From Collinsella tanakaei (GTDB taxonomy: Bacteria > Actinomycetota > Coriobacteriia > Coriobacteriales > Coriobacteriaceae): a stretch of 64,000 nucleotides of DNA. Below the pieces are notes generated by a model, which was not told the DNA's origin, did no database searches, and was given only the letters and a program-made list of their open reading frames with translations. Positions within the stretch are counted from its first letter, which is position 1, and the number at the start of each line of letters is the position of its first letter. Position numbers and translations under genes: made by a program. Location: assembly GCF_021531055.1 (NCBI RefSeq), contig NZ_JADYTL010000007.1, forward strand, positions 1-64,000. The letters run 5' to 3'. Shown here one piece after another: positions 43,045 through 53,246 of the stretch.

Positions 43045-45552
43045 ATGTCCAACCCCGTGATCGGAACTCCGTGGAAGAAGCTCAACACTCCCGTGAGTGC
43101 CGAGTCTCTCGCCGGTGTCGAGAAGTATTGGCGCTGCGCCAACTACCTCTCCGTCGGCCAGATCTATCTGCGTTCCAACCCGCTCATGAAGAAGGACTGG
43201 GTTGACGAGAAGACCGGCGAGACCCGCGACTTCGGTCGTCCCGACGTCAAGCACCGCCTCGTCGGCCACTGGGGCACCACCCCGGGCATCAACTTCCTGT
43301 TCGGCCACGTGAACCGCCTCATCGCCGATCACCAGCAGAACACCGTGTTCCTCATGGGCCCCGGTCACGGCGGCCCGGCCGGCACCGCGCAGTCCCTCCT
43401 CGACGGTACCTACCGTGAGATCCGCCCCGACATCACCGATGACGAGGCCGGTCTGCAGAAGTTCTTCCGCCAGTTCTCCTATCCCGGCGGCATCCCCAGC
43501 CACTTCGCTCCCGAGACCCCCGGCTCCATCCACGAGGGCGGCGAGCTCGGCTACACCCTGTCCCACGCCTTCGGCGCCGTCATGGACAACCCGAGCCTGC
43601 TCGCGGTCGCCGTGGTGGGCGACGGCGAGGCCGAGACCGCGGCGCTTGCCACCTCTTGGCAGTCCAACAAGCTCGTGAACCCCAAGACCGACGGTATCGT
43701 GCTGCCGATCCTGCACCTCAACGGCTATAAGATCGCCAACCCGACCATCCTCGCCCGTATCTCCGACGAGGAGCTCACCAAGTTCTTCGAGGGCATGGGC
43801 TACAAGCCGCACTTCTTCATGGCCGGCTTCGACAACGAGCCGCACATGTCGATCCACGCCCGCTTCGCCAACTTGCTCGAGGAGGTCTTCGACGAGATCT
43901 GCGACATCAAGGTCAAGGCCGAGACCGGCGTCGAGACCCGTCCCGTCTACCCGATGATCATCTTCCGCACGCCCAAGGGCTGGACGTGCCCCAAGCACAT
44001 CGACGGCAAGAAGACCGAGGACTCCTGGCGTGCCCACCAGGTGCCGCTGGCGAGCGCCAAGGACACCCACGAGCACTTCCGCGTCCTGCGCGCCTGGCTG
44101 CGCTCCTACAACCCCGAGGAGCTCTTCACGCCCGAGGGTCAGGTCCGTCCCGAGGTGACCGCCTTCATGCCCGCCGGCGATCTGCGCATCGGCGCCAACC
44201 CCAACGCCAACGGCGGTAAGATCCGTCGCGACCTCGTGCTGCCCGACATCCACGCCCATGAGGTGCCGGTCGCCGAGAAGGGTCACGGTTGGGGCTCCAC
44301 CGAGGCCGCCCGCGTCTTCGGCGCCTACACCGCCGACGTGCTGGCCGCCAACGACGACTTCCGCATCTTCGGCCCGGACGAGACCGCGTCGAACCGCCTG
44401 CAGGACGCCTACAAGGTGACCAAGAAGCAGTGGGAGGCCGGCTACCACGCCGACGCCGACAACGATGAGCTGCTGGCCACCTCCGGCAAGGTCATCGAGC
44501 AGCTCTCCGAGCATCAGTGCGAGGGCTTCCTCGAGGCCTACCTGCTCACCGGCCGCCATGGCGTGTGGAGCACCTACGAGAGCTTCGTGCACGTGGTCGA
44601 CTCCATGGTCAACCAGCACTGCAAGTGGCTCGAGGCCACCGTGCGCGAGATCCCGTGGCGCGAGCCGATCGCCGGCCTCAACATCCTGCTGACCAGCCAC
44701 GTGTGGCGTCAGGACCACAACGGCTTCTCGCACCAGGACCCCGGCTTCATCGACCTGCTGCTCAACAAGGCAAACGACACGCACATCGTGAACGCCTACT
44801 ATCCGTGCGACGCCAACATGGCCCTTGCCGTGGCCGAGCGCGCCTACCAGTCCACCAACTGCGTGAACGCCATCTTCTGCGGCAAGCAGCCCGCCCCGAC
44901 CTTCATCACCGTCGACGAGGCCAAGGCCGAGCTCGAGGAGGGTCTGGCCGTCTGGGATTGGGCCAGCACCGCTGACAGCCTCGAGGATGCCGACCTGGTG
45001 ATCGCCTCCTGCGGCGACGTGCCCACCATGGAGGCCCTGGCCGCGACCGACCTGCTGAAGAAGCTCGGTGTCAAGGTGTGGTTCGTGAACGTCGTCGACC
45101 TGCTCAAGATCCAGAGCCTCGCCGACAACGATCAGGCCATCTCCGACGAGCGCTTCTGCGAGTTCTTCGGCGACGGCGACAAGCCGGTGCTGTTCTGCTT
45201 CCACGCTTACGAGGGCACCATCCACCGCGTCCTGTGGGATCGCCCGGGCGTCAAGTCCTTCCGCGTGCACGGCTACGAGGAGAAGGGCTCCACGACCACC
45301 CCGTTCGACATGCTGCGCCTCAACAACATGGACCGTTGGGCCCTGGCTGCCGACGCGCTGCGCCTGGTCGACGGCGACAAGTTCGCCGACCAGATCGATG
45401 CGTGGGAGGACTTCCGCGAGGAGGCGTTCCACTTCGCCGTGGACGAGGGCTTCGATCACCCCGACTTCACCAACTGGGTCTGGCCCGACGCCGCCGCCGC
45501 GACCGACGCCGAGCTCTCCGCGACCCAGATGACCGCCGGCGACAACGAGTAG
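43045..45552 (+). CDS. xfp: Xylulose-5-phosphate/fructose-6-phosphate phosphoketolase
   Basis: TPP-dependent enzyme that splits X5P and/or F6P with phosphate into acetyl phosphate and G3P or E4P, the key step of the bifid shunt. 835 aa, family length. Typical motifs: [38 protein letters not shown], the TPP-binding [12 protein letters not shown] with following [10 protein letters not shown], and the C-terminal [13 protein letters not shown]. Very biased codon use suggests high expression. Preceded by twin LacI operators and a structured leader; followed by a terminator. Whether F6P is used cannot be read from the sequence. Confidence 0.96.
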   Translation: MSNPVIGTPWKKLNTPVSAESLAGVEKYWRCANYLSVGQIYLRSNPLMKKDWVDEKTGETRDFGRPDVKHRLVGHWGTTPGINFLFGHVNRLIADHQQNTVFLMGPGHGGPAGTAQSLLDGTYREIRPDITDDEAGLQKFFRQFSYPGGIPSHFAPETPGSIHEGGELGYTLSHAFGAVMDNPSLLAVAVVGDGEAETAALATSWQSNKLVNPKTDGIVLPILHLNGYKIANPTILARISDEELTKFFEGMGYKPHFFMAGFDNEPHMSIHARFANLLEEVFDEICDIKVKAETGVETRPVYPMIIFRTPKGWTCPKHIDGKKTEDSWRAHQVPLASAKDTHEHFRVLRAWLRSYNPEELFTPEGQVRPEVTAFMPAGDLRIGANPNANGGKIRRDLVLPDIHAHEVPVAEKGHGWGSTEAARVFGAYTADVLAANDDFRIFGPDETASNRLQDAYKVTKKQWEAGYHADADNDELLATSGKVIEQLSEHQCEGFLEAYLLTGRHGVWSTYESFVHVVDSMVNQHCKWLEATVREIPWREPIAGLNILLTSHVWRQDHNGFSHQDPGFIDLLLNKANDTHIVNAYYPCDANMALAVAERAYQSTNCVNAIFCGKQPAPTFITVDEAKAELEEGLAVWDWASTADSLEDADLVIASCGDVPTMEALAATDLLKKLGVKVWFVNVVDLLKIQSLADNDQAISDERFCEFFGDGDKPVLFCFHAYEGTIHRVLWDRPGVKSFRVHGYEEKGSTTTPFDMLRLNNMDRWALAADALRLVDGDKFADQIDAWEDFREEAFHFAVDEGFDHPDFTNWVWPDAAAATDAELSATQMTAGDNE

Positions 45553-45578
45553 TCGCTCGGTCTCATATCAGGCTGACG

Positions 45579-45612
45579 AAAAGCGCTCCGGAGCGATCCG
45601 GGGCGCTTTTTG
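45579..45612 (+). terminator. Rho-independent terminator of xfp
   Basis: AAAAGCGCTCCGGA and TCCGGGGCGCTTTTT arms around GCGA, followed by five T. Confidence 0.92.
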
Positions 45613-45678
45613 CATGCCGCTGACATACGGCTGCACTCCAGTGTGCTAAAGTACCGCAATACCTGTCCCGGGACGCAC

Positions 45679-45713
45679 GATGTCCCAAAAGGGACAGGAG
45701 AAAATGGGACATC
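45679..45713. repeat. TGTCCCAAAAGGG repeat in the his leader
   Basis: GATGTCCCA and TGGGACATC arms surround an AAAGGGACAGGAGAAAA centre. Closely similar to the copies downstream of hisF (53200) and clpB (39114). It lies ~50 bases upstream of hisZG and could influence its transcript. Confidence 0.8.
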
Positions 45714-45763
45714 GGGGACGACCGCGCATATCCGAGCGAGCGGCCGACGAAAGGGGCTTTGCC

Positions 45764-47476
45764 ATGACCACCACACCGTGGGGATTCAGGGACATCCTGC
45801 CCGAAGAGGCGCAGGCGCGCGAGGACATCGCGCTCACGGTGAAGGACCGCCTCAAGGCCCATGGGTACCTGCCGGTCGAGACCCCGCTGCTCGAGAGCCG
45901 TGCCGCCCTGGAGGGCGGCGGCCGTCTGACCGATTCGCCGTTCAAGCTGTTCGACGACGACGGGCGCTTCCTCATGGTCCGTCCCGACAACACGTTGCCG
46001 ATCGTGCGCCTCGTGTCGTCGCGGATGCGCGCGGCCGACCTGCCGCTCCGCCTGCGCTACGAGGCGCCCGTGGTGCGCGGCGCCGCGCGCAACTCCGGTA
46101 CGTCGCGCCAGTTCACCCAGCTCGGCTACGAGCTGATCGGCGAGGGCGGCGTCGCGGGCGACACCGAGATCGTCTCGATCGCCGTGGAGGCCACGCTGGC
46201 GCTCGGTCTGCCGTCGTGGCGTCTCGTCTGCGGCAGCGTGCGGCCCTTCCAGGAGCTCTTGGCGCGCTGCTCGGACCGTGCGCTGGCCGAGCGCGTGCTC
46301 GCGTTGGTCCACGTGAACAACCTGGTCGATCTGGACGACGAGGTTCGCGCGAGCGACGAGGCGCCTGCGGTCAAGCGCGCGATCTGCGAGCTGCCGCGGC
46401 TGCACGGCGGCCTCGAGGTGCTCGACCGTGTGGACTCCCTGCTGGGCGAGGCGGGCGTCGGTGCCGGCACGGTCGACGAGCTGCGCGCGCTGTACGCCTC
46501 GCTTGCGCAGGAAGGGCTGGATGTCGCCGAGCGCCTCGCCTTCGACTTCTCGATCATGAGCTCGTTCGATTACTACACCGGATTGGTGTTCAAGATCTAC
46601 GCTGCGGGAATGCCCGATTCCGTGGGTTCGGGTGGCCGCTACGACCGCGTGCTCGACGGCGCCGTCGCCGGGGCGGACCATGTGCCGGCGGCGGGCTTCG
46701 CCTTCTCGCTCGAGCGGCTGGAGATCGTGAGGCCGATCGACGGCGAGGGCGACGATGGCGTCGCCGTTCCGGCGGCGGGAGGGGACAGCGCCGTCGTGCG
46801 CGACATGGCCGCGCCCCTGCGCATCGCCGTGCCCAAGGGCTCGCTCAATGTCGACGCGCTGCGCGTGCTCGAGGAGGCGGGGCTCGACGTGTCCCCGCTT
46901 CGCGACCCGGGCAGGCATCTCATCTTCCGTTCCCGCGACCTGCGCGAAGGGCCGAACTCGATCGGCGAGGTGGAGTTCATCATCGTGCGACCCACCGACG
47001 CCCCGGCGTTCGTGGCGTGCGGTGGTGCCGACTGCGGCATCTGCGGGCGCGACTCGCTCATCGAGGCGGATATGAACCTGCTGCAGCTCGTGGACCTGGG
47101 CTTCGGCGCCTGCCGCTTCATCGAGGCGGAGCCCGCCGCTGCCGCCGGTGCCGCCGAGCGCGCCTACGCGCGGCGCGGCAGCCTGCGCGTGGCGACAAAG
47201 TATCCGCGCATCGCGGGCGCGTGGTACGCGAGCCGCGGCATCAACGCCGACATCGTGTCGCTGCACGGCAACATCGAGCTCGGTCCGATCGTGGGCATGA
47301 CCGACCGCATCGTGGACATCACGGCGACGGGCACCACCCTGCGCGAAAACGACCTGGTCATCACCGGCGAGATCATGGAGTGCACGGCGCGGTTCTTTGT
47401 GAACCCGGGCCGCGCGCGCATCGATGCCCGCGTGAGGGAGCTTGCGGCGCGTCTGGCGGCCCTGCGAAAGGCGTAG
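45764..47476 (+). CDS. hisZG: HisZ-HisG fusion: ATP phosphoribosyltransferase with regulatory domain
   Basis: First step of histidine synthesis, ATP + PRPP. In one 570-aa frame, residues 1-~355 are HisZ, a histidyl-tRNA-synthetase-like regulatory subunit (TPWGFRDILPEEAQAREDIA, RPDNTLPIVR, FDYYTGLVFKIY), and residues ~370-570 are short-form HisG (RIAVPKGSLNVDALRVLEEA, ACGGADCGICGRDSL, RVATKYPRIA, LGPIVGMTDRIVDI-ATGTTL). In most bacteria these are separate hetero-octameric subunits. Linker ~355-370 is Gly/Ala-rich. ATG at 45764 with GAAAGGGG. First gene of the his operon. Confidence 0.95.
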   Translation: MTTTPWGFRDILPEEAQAREDIALTVKDRLKAHGYLPVETPLLESRAALEGGGRLTDSPFKLFDDDGRFLMVRPDNTLPIVRLVSSRMRAADLPLRLRYEAPVVRGAARNSGTSRQFTQLGYELIGEGGVAGDTEIVSIAVEATLALGLPSWRLVCGSVRPFQELLARCSDRALAERVLALVHVNNLVDLDDEVRASDEAPAVKRAICELPRLHGGLEVLDRVDSLLGEAGVGAGTVDELRALYASLAQEGLDVAERLAFDFSIMSSFDYYTGLVFKIYAAGMPDSVGSGGRYDRVLDGAVAGADHVPAAGFAFSLERLEIVRPIDGEGDDGVAVPAAGGDSAVVRDMAAPLRIAVPKGSLNVDALRVLEEAGLDVSPLRDPGRHLIFRSRDLREGPNSIGEVEFIIVRPTDAPAFVACGGADCGICGRDSLIEADMNLLQLVDLGFGACRFIEAEPAAAAGAAERAYARRGSLRVATKYPRIAGAWYASRGINADIVSLHGNIELGPIVGMTDRIVDITATGTTLRENDLVITGEIMECTARFFVNPGRARIDARVRELAARLAALRKA

Positions 47477-47524
47477 TCGTTCGTAACCAACGCATGACAT
47501 ACGTTCTCCCGCGTTGTGGGAGGA

Positions 47525-47589
47525 ACTTTATCGTGATAAAGTCATAGCGCATACCCGCGGGCGCACGGTCGCATGGCCGTGCGCCCTTT
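47525..47589 (+). promoter_or_regulatory. Palindrome and terminator-like hairpin between hisZG and hisD
   Basis: ACTTTATCGTGATAAAGT (47525-47542) is a perfect palindrome, possibly a repressor site. GGGCGCACGG/CCGTGCGCCC (47559-47586) followed by TTT resembles a terminator or attenuator. Together they separate hisZG from the rest of the operon and suggest independent regulation. Confidence 0.6.
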
Positions 47590-47638
47590 CCAGCTGATTC
47601 GCCGCCGGCTCCGCCGGTGGCTTTAAGGAGAGAAGCCC

Positions 47639-49060
47639 ATGAAGACCGTCACCTTGGCTTCCGGTGAGCGCCTCGACGCCTCGATGCTCACGCGCGAGGG
47701 CGTGCTGCCGGCGGATATCACCGCCGCGGCGCAGCAGATCATCGATGCGGTGCGCGCCGAGGGCGACGCGGCCCTTCGCCGCTACTGCTGCGACTTCGAC
47801 GGCGTCGACGTCGCGTGTTTCCGCATGGCGCCCGAGCAGGTCGATGCCGCCCTCGACCAGCTCGATCCGTCGTTCATCGCGGCGCTCGAGAAGGCCGCGG
47901 CGCAGATCCGCGATTTCCATGAGCGCGAGGTCGAGCAGTCGTGGTTCACCACGCGCGCCGACGGGACCATGCTCGGCGTCAAGGTGACCCCGGTCGCGGC
48001 GGCGGGCATCTACGTGCCGGGCGGCCGCGCGCAGTATCCCTCCACCGTGCTCATGAACGCCATCCCCGCCAAGGTGGCGAGCGTCGAGCGCGTCGTCATG
48101 GTCACTCCGCCGCAGCGTGCGTCCGAGCCAGGCGCATGTCCCATCTCGCCGTATACGCTGGCGGCGGCCAAGATCGGCGGCGTGGACGAGATCTACACCG
48201 TGGGCGGCGCCCAGGCGATCGCGGCGCTCGCCTACGGCACCGAATCTATCCCGCGCGTGGAAAAGATCACCGGACCGGGCAACGCCTACGTCGCCGCGGC
48301 GAAGCGCTTGGTCTCGGGCGACGTCGGCATCGACATGGTCGCCGGTCCCTCCGAGGTGTGCGTGCTCGCGGACGCCACGGCCGAACCCGCCGTGGTCGCC
48401 GCCGACCTGATGGCCCAGGCGGAGCACGACCCGCTCGCCGCCTGCTACCTGGTGACGTGCGACGCGCAGCTCGCCGCGGACGTCACGCGCGCCCTCGAGG
48501 TGCTGCTGCCGGCGAGCCCGCGCGAGGAGATCACGCGCGCCTCGCTGGACGACCAGGGCATGGTGGTCATCGCTCCGGACATGGAGGCGGCCGTCGCGGC
48601 GGTGAACACCATCGCGCCGGAGCACCTCGAGCTGCACTGCGCCGATGCGCTGGGGCTGCTCGGCTCCATCCGCAACGCCGGCGCCATCTTCGTGGGCGCA
48701 TGGAGCTCCGAGCCGCTCGGCGATTACGTCGCCGGGCCCAATCACACGCTTCCCACCGGCGGTACGGCGGCGTTCTCCAACCCGCTGTCCGTGGACGACT
48801 TCGTCAAGCGCTCGTCGGTCATCTGCTACACGCCCGCCGGCCTTTTGGCCGACGCGCCGGCGACGCAGCGCATGGCGGAGGCGGAAGGCCTGTGGGCGCA
48901 CGCGCTGTCGGCCGGTCTTCGCCGCCGCGCGCTCGAGGAGGGCACCGACGCCGTGAGCACCGAGGCGCTGGCCGCGGTCGACCTGACCGCCGTCGCATGG
49001 CCGGGCGACGCGCCCGAGACCGTGGCCGCCGGCGCCGACGCGACGAAGGCGGGGAGGTAG
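47639..49060 (+). CDS. hisD: Histidinol dehydrogenase
   Basis: Last two steps of histidine synthesis, histidinol to histidine with 2 NAD+. 473 aa, somewhat longer than the ~430 norm, with C-terminal extension. Typical motifs: GIYVPGGRAQYPSTVLMNAI, GGAQAIAALAYGTESIPRV, ITGPGNAYVA, SEVCVLADA and zinc ligands in AQAEHDPLA and the later PEHLELH. Starts behind TAAGGAGAG. Followed two bases later by hisC. Confidence 0.96.
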   Translation: MKTVTLASGERLDASMLTREGVLPADITAAAQQIIDAVRAEGDAALRRYCCDFDGVDVACFRMAPEQVDAALDQLDPSFIAALEKAAAQIRDFHEREVEQSWFTTRADGTMLGVKVTPVAAAGIYVPGGRAQYPSTVLMNAIPAKVASVERVVMVTPPQRASEPGACPISPYTLAAAKIGGVDEIYTVGGAQAIAALAYGTESIPRVEKITGPGNAYVAAAKRLVSGDVGIDMVAGPSEVCVLADATAEPAVVAADLMAQAEHDPLAACYLVTCDAQLAADVTRALEVLLPASPREEITRASLDDQGMVVIAPDMEAAVAAVNTIAPEHLELHCADALGLLGSIRNAGAIFVGAWSSEPLGDYVAGPNHTLPTGGTAAFSNPLSVDDFVKRSSVICYTPAGLLADAPATQRMAEAEGLWAHALSAGLRRRALEEGTDAVSTEALAAVDLTAVAWPGDAPETVAAGADATKAGR

Positions 49061-49062
49061 CC

Positions 49063-50145
49063 ATGGCGGAGCTTTCCGAGCGCATGCGGGCGATGGTCCA
49101 GCCGTATCTGGCGGGCATCGAGCCCTACGACCCCAACTTCACGCCGACGCGCATCAACCTGTCGGCCAACGAGAACACCTATCCGCTACCCGCCGACGTG
49201 CGAGGCGCCGTCGACGAGGCGCTGGCGGCCACGCCGCTCAATCGCTATCCCGATCCCATGTCCAACGAGCTGCGCGACGAGCTGGCGGCTCGCCACGGGG
49301 TCGCCCGCGAGAACATCTGCGTGGGCAACGGCGGTGACGAGCTGCTGTTCAACTTCCTGCTCGCGTTCGGCGGCGAGGGGCGGCGCATGCTCAACTGCCC
49401 GCCGTGCTTCTCGGAGTACGAGTTCTTCGCCTCGCTGACCCGCACCGGGGTGCGCAACGTCCGCCGCGACCGCAAGACGTTCGCGCTCGACGAGCGCGCC
49501 CTGCTCGCGGCGGCACCCCAGGCGAACCTCGCAATCGTCACCTCGCCCAACAATCCGACGGGCGACGTGGTGTCGCATTCGTTCATCGCGCAGCTGTGCC
49601 GGGCGTGCCCCGGCCCCGTCATGGTCGACGAGGCCTATATCGAGTTCGCCGACGCGGGCGCGTCGGTGCAGGGCCTGCTGTCGAGCTGCCCGAACCTCGT
49701 CATCCTGCACACGCTGTCCAAGGCGTTCGGCGCGGCGGGCCTCCGCTGCGGGTACGTGATCGCCGCGCCCGACATCATCGAGGTGTTCGCCGCGATCCGG
49801 CAGATCTACTCCGTCAACGTGCTCACGCAGGCGGCTGCCACCGCCATGGTGCGCTCGCGCGAGGCGTTTGGGCCCGTGGTGGAGCAGGTGCGCTCCGAGC
49901 GCGAGCGGATGTACGCCGCACTTGCCGCCGACTCCCGCGTGCAGGTGTGGCCGAGCAGCGGCAATTTCCTGCTCGTGCGCATGGAGGGGGCGAGTCGCAT
50001 CCGCGAGCGGTTGCGCGACGAGTATTCCATCCTCGTGCGCGACTTTTCCTACGCGCCGGGTCTCGACGGGTGCCTGCGCATCACGGTGGGCACGCCCGAG
50101 GAGAACGACGAGGTGCTGGCGGCGCTCGCGGCGCTGCTAGACTGA
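49063..50145 (+). CDS. hisC: Histidinol-phosphate aminotransferase
   Basis: PLP-dependent transfer between glutamate and imidazole-acetol phosphate. 360 aa fold-type I enzyme: NLSANENTYPLP, GNGGDELLFNFLLAFGG, SPNNPTGDVV, VDEAYIEF and the PLP lysine in LHTLSKAFGAAGLRCGY near residue 225. ATG at 49063 follows GGGGAGG directly after the hisD stop. Next gene hisB is 64 bases downstream. Confidence 0.96.
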   Translation: MAELSERMRAMVQPYLAGIEPYDPNFTPTRINLSANENTYPLPADVRGAVDEALAATPLNRYPDPMSNELRDELAARHGVARENICVGNGGDELLFNFLLAFGGEGRRMLNCPPCFSEYEFFASLTRTGVRNVRRDRKTFALDERALLAAAPQANLAIVTSPNNPTGDVVSHSFIAQLCRACPGPVMVDEAYIEFADAGASVQGLLSSCPNLVILHTLSKAFGAAGLRCGYVIAAPDIIEVFAAIRQIYSVNVLTQAAATAMVRSREAFGPVVEQVRSERERMYAALAADSRVQVWPSSGNFLLVRMEGASRIRERLRDEYSILVRDFSYAPGLDGCLRITVGTPEENDEVLAALAALLD

Positions 50146-50209
50146 GAGGTGCCCGGCCGGCGGCCGGATGGCACGGATGCTTGGAGACGATGAGGAGGGG
50201 CGAGGACCT

Positions 50210-50797
50210 ATGGCGCGCATAGCCGAAGTGACCCGTACGACGGGAGAGACCGATATCACCATCAAGCTCGATCTGGACGGATCGGGGCGCTGCGACATCG
50301 CGACGGGCGTGCCGTTTTTCGACCATATGCTCGACGCGTTCGGGCGGCACGGGCTGTTCGACCTGATGGTGCGGGCGACCGGCGATGTCGAGGTCGATGC
50401 GCACCACACCATCGAGGACACGGGCATCGTGCTCGGGCAGGCGTTCGCGCAGGCGCTGGGCGGTAAAGAGGGCATCACGCGCTTCGCCGACGTCGCCATT
50501 CCGATGGACGAGACGCTCGTCATGGCAGCCGTGGACATCTCGGGTCGCGGCCAGGCCTATTGCGAGCTGCCGTTGCCCACCGAGCGCGTGGGTGCGTTCG
50601 ACACCGAGCTGGCCGTCGAGTTCTTCTACGCCTTCGCCCGCGACGCGCGCGTGACGCTGCACGTGCGCGAGCTTGCCGGCGCGAACAGCCATCACATCAT
50701 CGAGGCGGCGTTCAAGGCGGTGGGTCGTGCGATGCGCTTTGCGTGCGAGCTCGATCCGCGCGTGAGCGGCGTGCCGTCCACCAAGGGTTCGCTGTAG
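50210..50797 (+). CDS. hisB: Imidazoleglycerol-phosphate dehydratase
   Basis: Dehydrates IGP to imidazole-acetol phosphate; monofunctional (195 aa), no phosphatase domain. Manganese ligands appear in FFDHMLDAFGRHG, DAHHTIEDTGI and, near the C-terminus, SHHIIEAAFKA. ATG at 50210 with GAGGAGGGG. The missing histidinol-phosphatase domain must be supplied by a gene outside the operon. Confidence 0.96.
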   Translation: MARIAEVTRTTGETDITIKLDLDGSGRCDIATGVPFFDHMLDAFGRHGLFDLMVRATGDVEVDAHHTIEDTGIVLGQAFAQALGGKEGITRFADVAIPMDETLVMAAVDISGRGQAYCELPLPTERVGAFDTELAVEFFYAFARDARVTLHVRELAGANSHHIIEAAFKAVGRAMRFACELDPRVSGVPSTKGSL

Positions 50798-50924
50798 CGC
50801 CGAAGGGCGCGGCGCGGTCGCAGCGGCGGACTCCGGGCCCGGCCGCGGTGACAGGCTTCGGGCCCGGCCCACACTGTGCCCCGATATTCTCCCGGCCCCG
50901 ATTGGGACATCTGAGAGGAGCGAT

Positions 50925-51668
50925 ATGTCGACGATCGTCGTCATCGATTACCACAAGGGCAATCTGTCGAGCGTGGCTCGCGGCCTCGCGCGCGCCGGCG
51001 CGGACGCGGTCGTCTCGGACGATCCCGAGCGGATCCGCGCCGCCGACGGGCTGGTGCTGCCCGGCGTCGGGTCGTTTTACGACGCCATCGCGTTCATGCG
51101 CGCGTCCGGTCAGGACGGTGCGGTCGTCGATGCGCTCGCAGGCGGCGAGGGCACGCCGTTTTTGGGCATCTGCCTGGGTCTTCAGCTGCTGTTCGAGCGG
51201 GGCGACGAGGGTGTGCCGGACGATGCGCCGCTGTCTGACGCGGCCGATCGGGCCGGGTCGAACCTCGCGCCCGGTACGGTGTTCGCCGCCGAAGGTCGGC
51301 GGTGGGTCCGTGGGCTCGGATTGCTGCCCGGCTCGTGCACGCTGCTTCCGTCGCGGCGCCTGAAGGTTCCCCATGTCGGCTGGGATCAGGTGCATCTCAC
51401 GCCGACGGGCACCGCCTGTCCGCTGCTCGAGGGGTTCGACGAGGGCGCGAACGTGTACTTCACCCATTCGTATGCGCTCGACGGGGACGTGGACGCCGCC
51501 GATATCGCCGCGCGCACGTTTTATGCGCGCGATTTCGGCTCGGTCGTGTGGCACGGCAACATCTACGGTTGCCAGTTCCATCCGGAGAAATCCTCGGCCC
51601 ACGGCCACCTGATCCTCGAGAATTTCGTCCGTATCGTCGACGAGCGCGTGAAGGAGGTCCGCGCATGA
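50925..51668 (+). CDS. hisH: Imidazole glycerol phosphate synthase, glutaminase subunit
   Basis: Class I glutamine amidotransferase that supplies ammonia to HisF. Catalytic Cys is in FLGICLGLQLLF (~residue 85) and His/Glu in CQFHPEKSS. 247 aa is longer than the usual ~200 because of an insertion around residues 95-125 (DEGVPDDAPLSDAADRAGSN). Starts behind GAGAGGAGCGAT. Its stop overlaps the hisA start by four bases (ATGA). Confidence 0.95.
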   Translation: MSTIVVIDYHKGNLSSVARGLARAGADAVVSDDPERIRAADGLVLPGVGSFYDAIAFMRASGQDGAVVDALAGGEGTPFLGICLGLQLLFERGDEGVPDDAPLSDAADRAGSNLAPGTVFAAEGRRWVRGLGLLPGSCTLLPSRRLKVPHVGWDQVHLTPTGTACPLLEGFDEGANVYFTHSYALDGDVDAADIAARTFYARDFGSVVWHGNIYGCQFHPEKSSAHGHLILENFVRIVDERVKEVRA

Positions 51669-52417
51669 TCGTGTTTCCCGCCATCGACCTTATCGCCGGC
51701 AAGGTGGTGCGCTTGGAGCGCGGCGACCGGTCGCGCATGAAGGTCTATTCGGACGATCCGGTCGCGCAGGCGCGTGCCTTCGTCGAGCAGGGCGCCACTT
51801 GGATCCACGTGGTCGACCTGTCCGCCGCGCTCGAGGAGGACGATGAGGCCCGTGCGGCCAATTCCGCCGCCATCAAGGCGATCTGCCAGGTCGAGGGGCT
51901 GTCCGTCGACCTGGGCGGCGGCGTGCGCTCGCTTGCGCGCATCGACGAGCTCGCCGGCTACGGCTGCCGGCGGATCGCCTTGGGTACCGTGCTCGTGACG
52001 GAACCGGGCTTTGCCGAGGTGGCAGCCCGGGGATTCGGCAACCTGCTCGTGGCCGACGTCGCCGCGCGCGACGGCCAGGTCAAGATCAACGGTTGGCGCG
52101 ACGGCATCGAGCGCAGCGTCGAGGACGTGGTCGGGCAGCTGGCCGAGCTCGGGTTCAAGCATCTGGTGTTCACCGATATCGCGCGTGACGGGATGCAGAC
52201 GGGCATCGACGTCGACGCCTATCGCCATGTGGCCTCCTGCGCCGGTTTCCCGGTCGTCGCCTCGGGCGGGGTCTCGACGCTCGACGATATCCGCTCGCTA
52301 GCCGCCGCCGGCTCCGACGTCGTCGAGGGGTGCATCATCGGGCGCGCGCTGTACGAGGGTAATTTCACCTTGGCGCAGGCGCTCGACGCCGCGAAGGGGG
52401 TGGACGGCGCATGCTGA
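51665..52417 (+). CDS. hisA: ProFAR isomerase
   Basis: TIM-barrel enzyme converting ProFAR to PRFAR. 250 aa: [63 protein letters not shown]. The catalytic Asp is in AIDLIAGK near the N-terminus. Actinobacteria often use PriA for both His and Trp; this is within the his operon and I cannot tell whether it is bifunctional. Overlaps hisH and hisF. Confidence 0.94.
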   Translation: MIVFPAIDLIAGKVVRLERGDRSRMKVYSDDPVAQARAFVEQGATWIHVVDLSAALEEDDEARAANSAAIKAICQVEGLSVDLGGGVRSLARIDELAGYGCRRIALGTVLVTEPGFAEVAARGFGNLLVADVAARDGQVKINGWRDGIERSVEDVVGQLAELGFKHLVFTDIARDGMQTGIDVDAYRHVASCAGFPVVASGGVSTLDDIRSLAAAGSDVVEGCIIGRALYEGNFTLAQALDAAKGVDGAC

Positions 52418-53193
52418 CGAAACGCGTGATCCCCTGTTTGGACGTCAAGGACGGCCGCGTCGTGAAGGGTGTGAACTTCGTGGCGCTGCGCGATGCCGGC
52501 GATCCGGTCGAGCTCGCGACCGCCTACGATCGCGAGGGGGCCGACGAGGTCATCTTCCTGGATATCACGGCGACGAGCGACAACCGTGCGACCACGATCG
52601 AGATGGCGGCTCACGCCGCCGAGGAGCTCTCGATTCCCTATACGGTGGGCGGCGGCTTTCGCGACCTTGCCGGTATGCGGCGCATGGTCGCGGCCGGGGC
52701 CGACAAGGTGTCGATCAACTCCGCCGCCGTGCGCAATCCCGAGCTGATCGCGCAGGCCGCCGCCGCGTTCGGCAGCCAGGCGGTGGTCGTGGCGATCGAT
52801 GCCAAGCGCGTGGGTGAACCCGGCGCGCCGGGTGCTGACAAGTGGGAGGTCTACCTCGCCGGCGGTCGCACGCCGACGGGTATCGACGCGGTCGCGTGGG
52901 CCGAGGAGGCGGCGCGCCGCGGCGCCGGCGAGATCCTGCTTACCAGCATGGACCGCGACGGTACCAAGGAGGGCTTCGATTTGGCTTTGACCCGTGCCGT
53001 GGCCCGCGCGGTGCCCATACCTGTCATCGCGAGCGGTGGCGTGGGCACGCTCGAGCATTTCGCCGAGGGCATCATCGAGGGCGAGGCCGATGCCGTGCTC
53101 GCCGCCAGTGTGTTCCACTTCGGCACGTACAGCATTCGGCAGGTCAAGGAGTACATGGCGGCGCAGGGCATCCCCGTCCGCCTCGACTTCTGA
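52411..53193 (+). CDS. hisF: Imidazole glycerol phosphate synthase, cyclase subunit
   Basis: Makes IGP and AICAR from PRFAR with ammonia channelled from HisH. 260 aa TIM barrel: [70 protein letters not shown]. Catalytic Asp in PCLDVK and in SMDRDG. Start lies seven bases inside hisA. Confidence 0.97.
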   Translation: MLTKRVIPCLDVKDGRVVKGVNFVALRDAGDPVELATAYDREGADEVIFLDITATSDNRATTIEMAAHAAEELSIPYTVGGGFRDLAGMRRMVAAGADKVSINSAAVRNPELIAQAAAAFGSQAVVVAIDAKRVGEPGAPGADKWEVYLAGGRTPTGIDAVAWAEEAARRGAGEILLTSMDRDGTKEGFDLALTRAVARAVPIPVIASGGVGTLEHFAEGIIEGEADAVLAASVFHFGTYSIRQVKEYMAAQGIPVRLDF

Positions 53194-53199
53194 TATCCC

Positions 53200-53232
53200 T
53201 GTCCCAAAAGGGGCCAGGAGAAAATTGGGACA
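53200..53232. repeat. TGTCCCAAAAGGGG repeat between hisF and hisI
   Basis: TGTCCCAA and TTGGGACA arms with AAGGGGCCAGGAGAAAA centre. Copy of the families at 39114 and 45679. Confidence 0.85.
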
Positions 53233-53246
53233 TGCGCAGGGAAGGG

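Noticed and set aside
45613-45763. T-box or histidine leader peptide in front of the his operon
   Set aside because: No His-codon run, no T-box consensus (TGGNACCGCG-type) and the only structure is the dispersed TGTCCCAAAAGGG repeat.
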